Of a stretch of 24,268 nt of DNA, positions 22,123-24,268 are shown piece after piece; the first letter of the stretch is position 1, and the number at the start of each line of letters is the position of its first letter. Below the pieces are notes generated by a model. It was given only the letters and a program-made list of their open reading frames with translations, had not been told where the DNA came from and ran no database searches. Location of the stretch: positions 1 to 24,268 of the IMG/VR virus record IMGVR_UViG_3300025073_000165. One strand, given 5' to 3'. The DNA is from a virus. Both the position numbers and the translations under genes were made by a program.

Positions 22123-22481
22123 TTCAACGCCCTCGCCGCTTCTTCGACCATCCGGGCAAACACGTGATCGATGTGCAAGCCCAGCCGTCCGAAGGTCGCC
22201 GCTAACTGATGGGGGTTCTGACAATTCGCGCACGAGGCGATGTGATCGGCATTGAGAAAGCCGTTCTTCACATCTTCACGCGATTGGTAGGCCTTCAGGC
22301 GTTCGTCATGGGGATCAGTGATGTGAAACAGCCAGCTACAGCCAGCCGCTTTCTGAAGGGAGGTCGAAGCGAGCACCAAGCCCACCGCTGCCATGAATTG
22401 AGGAGACCGCCGCTCGACCGCGTAGAGACTGTTGAGGGTGCTGACAGCCTGAAGGATCTCTGTGATCTCTGGCTCAGTCAT
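22119..22481 (-). CDS. Hypothetical protein, first gene of the leftward operon
   Basis: 120 residues from ATG 22481. An upstream in-frame ATG (22529) would precede the promoter and is rejected. No Shine-Dalgarno site is seen, and the -10 hexamer ends seven bases before the ATG, so the message may be leaderless. The protein is helical (MTEPEITEILQAVSTLNSLY; AAVGLVLASTSLQKAAGCSW), with a possible metal site of HITDPHDE, HIASCANCQNPHQ and a CxxC. It ends HIDHVFARMVEEAARALK and couples by GTGA to terS. An early terminase-associated or regulatory protein is possible; function unknown. Confidence 0.72.
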   Translation of the reverse strand: MTEPEITEILQAVSTLNSLYAVERRSPQFMAAVGLVLASTSLQKAAGCSWLFHITDPHDERLKAYQSREDVKNGFLNADHIASCANCQNPHQLAATFGRLGLHIDHVFARMVEEAARALK

Positions 22482-22488
22482 CGCGGGG

Positions 22489-22517
22489 AGAATAAATGAT
22501 TCAGAATTATTTCTCAA
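22489..22517 (-). promoter_or_regulatory. Leftward sigma70-like promoter
   Basis: In the minus direction: -35 TTGAGA (22517-22512), 17-bp spacer, -10 TATTCT (22494-22489). The expected start lies at about 22482, at the first base of the gene that begins at 22481. It would drive the whole late leftward region. Confidence 0.6.
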
Positions 22518-22538
22518 GGGGCTTGACATGAATCAGAA
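22496..22538 (+). repeat. Direct repeat shared by both promoters, candidate operator
   Basis: ATGATTCAGAA (22496-22506) and ATGAATCAGAA (22528-22538) match at 10 of 11 bases, 32 bases apart (about three helical turns). The first lies in the leftward promoter spacer, the second in the rightward promoter spacer. This is a plausible paired operator for a repressor. Confidence 0.45.
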
Positions 22539-22552
22539 ATTGGGGCTACGAT
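22523..22552 (+). promoter_or_regulatory. Rightward sigma70-like promoter
   Basis: TTGACA (22523-22528, perfect -35), 18-bp spacer, TACGAT (22547-22552, -10). The expected start lies at about 22559, inside the 11-bp tandem repeat. It would transcribe the operon beginning at 22604. Confidence 0.65.
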
Positions 22553-22573
22553 TAGGCGACGGTTAGGCGACGG
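22552..22573 (+). repeat. Perfect 11-bp tandem direct repeat
   Basis: TTAGGCGACGG occurs twice without a gap (22552-22562, 22563-22573), right at the predicted start of the rightward transcript. One helical turn per unit is the usual spacing for cooperative binding of a ribbon-helix-helix repressor, such as the one encoded at 22604-22762. Confidence 0.75.
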
Positions 22574-22603
22574 TGCGGTTACACATTCAACAGGGAGGTT
22601 CGT

Positions 22604-22762
22604 ATGGTGCTCTTGAATCCAGTCTCCATCAGGTTTTCAGCTAAGCAGCAGGCTTGGCTCCAAGAGGAGGCGCAACGACAAGACCATGATCGCGTGGCCG
22701 TGGTCGTGCGTGGGTTAGTGGACAAGGCCATGATTGCCTCAGCGAAGAAAGGCAAGCGATGA
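22604..22762 (+). CDS. Small ribbon-helix-helix-like DNA-binding protein
   Basis: 52 residues from ATG 22604, with GGGAGG five bases upstream. The pattern is that of a CopG/Arc-type ribbon-helix-helix domain: a beta strand VSIRFS, then helix AKQQAWLQEEAQRQ, turn DHDRV, then helix AVVVRGLVDKAM. This would make a dimer that binds direct or inverted repeats as a repressor. It is first in the rightward operon and lies next to the tandem 11-bp repeat, which suits autoregulation. It overlaps the GIY-YIG gene by ATGA. The domain call is from residue pattern; it has no clear partner toxin next to it. Confidence 0.7.
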   Translation: MVLLNPVSIRFSAKQQAWLQEEAQRQDHDRVAVVVRGLVDKAMIASAKKGKR

Positions 22763-23217
22763 AGAAGCACGCGCAGACCATCTACGGCTTGACCGATGAG
22801 CACGGACTGATCCGGTACGTCGGGCAAACGTGCAATCTGCGAAGTCGCTTCCAGGATCATGCCAAACGGCGCGATCTCCCGTTCTCAGTCTCCGGTATGG
22901 CGATCCTCACAGTCACCAAGGATCAAGCGGAGGCCAATGAGGCAGAGAAAGCATGGGTTGCGTTCTTCGGACAAGACAACCTCTGCAACAACACTGAAGG
23001 AGGCATGGCAGGCGTGCGAGTCACCACCATGACCGGCCCTGAGCTGAAAGCCTGGAGAGCGGAGCGCGGATTATCTCAAGAAGCCTTGGCGCGACTGCTC
23101 AACGTGGCCAACAACACCGTGCATCGCTGGGAAACGGGAGCCAGGGCTGTCCATCCGTTTATGCCCGAGATGCTCAGAGGCATCGAGAAACGCAACCCTG
23201 AACTACGGAAACGCTAA
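22759..23217 (+). CDS. GIY-YIG nuclease fused to an Xre-type helix-turn-helix
   Basis: 152 residues from ATG 22759, translationally coupled (ATGA) to the RHH gene. Residues 1-85 are a GIY-YIG domain: IYG (Y9) and RYVGQT (Y20), R30 and H34 in NLRSRFQDH, a Glu (E61 or E63) in EANEAEKAW, and N77 in LCNNTEGG. All the expected catalytic positions are present. Residues about 90-140 form a second domain, MTGPELKAWRAERGLSQEAL then ARLLNVANNTVHRWETGARA, a clear Xre/Cro-family helix-turn-helix like that of MqsA-type antitoxins. Such a fusion would let the nuclease bind a specific operator or site. It may be a homing endonuclease, a regulator or a defence enzyme; the biological role is open. Confidence 0.85.
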   Translation: MKKHAQTIYGLTDEHGLIRYVGQTCNLRSRFQDHAKRRDLPFSVSGMAILTVTKDQAEANEAEKAWVAFFGQDNLCNNTEGGMAGVRVTTMTGPELKAWRAERGLSQEALARLLNVANNTVHRWETGARAVHPFMPEMLRGIEKRNPELRKR

Positions 23218-23242
23218 CCACTCATTCAAGGAGGTTCATATC

Positions 23243-23422
23243 ATGCGGAACGTGTCACTCAAGGTCGAAGGCAGCAAGCTCATCATCACCTGTGACCTGG
23301 AAGCCGATCAGGTCCCCTCAAGCACTGGCAAGACGTTGATTGTCGCCTCCACCGAAGGCAATCAGTCGGTCCCAGGGCATCCGGCCTACAAGCTGGGCCT
23401 GAATCTGTACACCAAGCACTAA
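23243..23422 (+). CDS. Small conserved phage-type hypothetical protein
   Basis: 59 residues from ATG 23243, with AAGGAGG eight bases upstream. The product (MRNVSLKVEGSKLIITCDLE; STGKTLIVASTEGNQSVPG; YKLGLNLYTKH) has the pattern of a small beta protein widely seen in phage and plasmid genomes, with 'SKxGKTLVVASTxGN' and 'GLNxYxK' segments. To my knowledge the function of that group is not established. It lies in the rightward operon after the GIY-YIG gene and is followed by an intergenic palindrome that begins in its stop codon. Confidence 0.78.
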   Translation: MRNVSLKVEGSKLIITCDLEADQVPSSTGKTLIVASTEGNQSVPGHPAYKLGLNLYTKH

Positions 23423-23439
23423 CTATCTGGAAAGTCAGT
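23421..23439 (+). repeat. Intergenic quasi-palindrome, copy 3
   Basis: AACTATCTGGAAAGTCAGT starts inside the TAA stop of 23243-23422. It matches the elements at 6304-6322 (17 of 19) and 10860-10878 (16 of 19), although it lies in the opposite transcription unit. Confidence 0.5.
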
Positions 23440-23476
23440 CAGCCACCAACAACCACACGCGAAGGGAGAGCACACC

Positions 23477-23887
23477 ATGGGAACCAGACCGAACCAGAAA
23501 ACCCGCATCGAAGTCTTTGCCGAGAACGTCTCAGGGAGTAACCCCACCTTGAGAGACGACGATGGAGCCGATTACCTCGTGGGAGAAATCAGCTACCACA
23601 AGGGAGGCGTCAACTACTTCACCGGCAACACGATCAAGCGGGGCTATCGCATTGCTGTGAATCTGCGGACGCGGGGCAACGGGTTCGAGTCCTTCGTCAT
23701 CGGAGACAACCTGGGCAAAGGCGAGTTCCTCATACCAGCCCACGCCTTCAGCGCCAAGGCCCTCGACACCCTCTCAAGGGATACGGCCATCCTCGCCAAG
23801 TTGCACACCATCAAGGCGGAAGTCCTGAGTCTCTATCGGGCTCGGCAAGCCGCGAAGCAGGAAGCCAAGCAACTCCAAGCGGTTTAG
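23477..23887 (+). CDS. Hypothetical early-region protein
   Basis: 136 residues from ATG 23477, with AGGGAG upstream. It has an N-terminal beta region (KTRIEVFAENVSGSNPTLRD; YLVGEISYHKGGVNYFTGNT), a GYRIAVNLRTRGNGFESFVI segment and a helical, alanine- and glutamine-rich C-terminus (SLYRARQAAKQEAKQLQAV). There is no Cys, no membrane segment and no recognised catalytic motif. It could be a nucleic-acid-binding or inhibitor-type early protein; no family can be named. Confidence 0.75.
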   Translation: MGTRPNQKTRIEVFAENVSGSNPTLRDDDGADYLVGEISYHKGGVNYFTGNTIKRGYRIAVNLRTRGNGFESFVIGDNLGKGEFLIPAHAFSAKALDTLSRDTAILAKLHTIKAEVLSLYRARQAAKQEAKQLQAV

Positions 23888-23962
23888 CCCTGCGGTTCGC
23901 CCCTCGCTCATCGGGGGGCACTCTGGAAGGCTTCACCATCACCACAACAAAAGGAGGTTCCT

Positions 23963-24121
23963 ATGTATCTCACCAAGCAAGACGCCAAGCACATCGACGA
24001 AGCCGCCGATCTGATGACGGTCTTACTGCAACAGACGGAGAGCATCATCGAGCGGGAATTCCTCACCGACACGCGCAACCGGCTCATTACCCTCTCACTC
24101 ATGCCAGTACAGGGAGAATAA
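23963..24121 (+). CDS. Small helical protein
   Basis: 52 residues from ATG 23963 with AAGGAGG six bases upstream. The whole product is probably a helical hairpin: MYLTKQDAKHIDEAADLMTV, then LLQQTESIIEREFLTDTRNR, then LITLSLMPVQGE. There is no Cys and no known domain. The SD context AGGAGGTTCnTATG is shared with the RHH and 23243 genes of this operon, and the stop lies two bases before the next start. Unknown function. Confidence 0.65.
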   Translation: MYLTKQDAKHIDEAADLMTVLLQQTESIIEREFLTDTRNRLITLSLMPVQGE

Positions 24122-24123
24122 CC

Positions 24124-24268
24124 ATGGCCGGACACCTGAAAGTGACCCTGATTCATCGCACCTTTCACTTCGGCTGGTGCAATCACACCGAGACCGATAC
24201 GGTTTGCGGGACCTGCGGGGCGATCGTCCCAGGCGAGAGCTGCATTCATTGCGATCGGACCAAAGCCA
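24124..24268 (+). CDS. Zinc-ribbon protein (3' end cut off)
   Basis: Starts at ATG 24124 with AGGGAG seven bases upstream and runs off the right edge after 48 codons. The visible part contains a beta N-terminus (MAGHLKVTLIHRTFHFGWC) and two CxxC pairs, VCGTCGAIVPG and SCIHCDRTK, spaced as a rubredoxin-like zinc knuckle. A small DNA- or RNA-binding or adaptor protein is possible; it cannot be assigned further. Confidence 0.7.
   Translation, partial: MAGHLKVTLIHRTFHFGWCNHTETDTVCGTCGAIVPGESCIHCDRTKA

Noticed and set aside
22604-23217. Classic toxin-antitoxin pair
   Set aside because: An RHH gene followed by a coupled gene is suggestive, but the second product is a GIY-YIG nuclease fused to an HTH and no known toxin fold was seen, so a toxin-antitoxin label is not supported.
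23899-23919. Possible hairpin GCCCC...GGGGGC after 23477-23887
   Set aside because: The stem is short, the loop large and no T-run follows, so a terminator is not supported.
1-24268. Search for tRNA, rRNA, integrase or attachment sites
   Set aside because: No cloverleaf, rRNA-like or recombinase sequence was recognised by eye; ends of a prophage cannot be placed.

Overview
The window looks like a stretch of a tailed-phage genome, either a free virus or a prophage without visible ends. It carries the classical packaging and head order: small terminase, large terminase, portal, coiled-coil scaffold-like protein and an N4-gp56-type major capsid protein. No integrase, tRNA, rRNA, CRISPR array or bacterial housekeeping gene was seen. 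No tape-measure or tail-tube gene is visible either, which fits a short-tailed (podovirus-like) virus, although tail genes could lie beyond the left edge. The host cannot be named. Moderately GC-rich sequence, strong Shine-Dalgarno sites, Sec signal peptides and one lipobox fit a Gram-negative-type bacterium, but this is inference.

Layout. Nearly everything from position 1 to 22481 is read leftward (minus strand) as one dense late region. Read in transcription order it contains: a possibly leaderless first gene (22119-22481); TerS (21496-22122) and TerL (19323-21506); an HNH endonuclease (18732-19316); a run of small, often ATGA/GTGA-coupled genes, including zinc-ribbon proteins and a JAMM-type metallopeptidase (16781-17158); a second HNH endonuclease (15198-15671); a lipoprotein with a tail-fibre-like domain (14680-15165); and two short genes. 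A strong intrinsic terminator follows at 14181-14227. Next come an acidic repeat protein, small head-region proteins, portal (11395-13257), scaffold (9853-10827) and major capsid protein (8846-9802). The last part holds virion-like proteins, a beta-helix-type protein (7121-8071), two short secreted beta-rich proteins (4928-5443 and 4561-4941), a second repeat-rich spike-like protein (2962-4542), and a large secreted multidomain protein with an FN3 module and a glycoside-hydrolase-like C-terminus. The large protein runs off the left edge.

From 22604 to the right edge the genes are on the plus strand and look like an early or regulatory operon: a ribbon-helix-helix-like protein, a GIY-YIG nuclease fused to an Xre-type helix-turn-helix, and several small hypothetical or zinc-ribbon proteins. 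The two operons diverge from 22482-22603, which holds a sigma70-like promoter on each strand, a direct repeat shared by both promoters, and a perfect 11-bp tandem repeat at the rightward start site.

The most unusual points are: Sec or lipoprotein signals on four genes within a phage late region; a TerL with an apparent second, degenerate nuclease-like domain and a cysteine in Walker A; a terminator two bases before the Shine-Dalgarno site of the head operon; a family of similar quasi-palindromes between genes; and the GIY-YIG/HTH fusion next to an RHH gene at the divergent switch.
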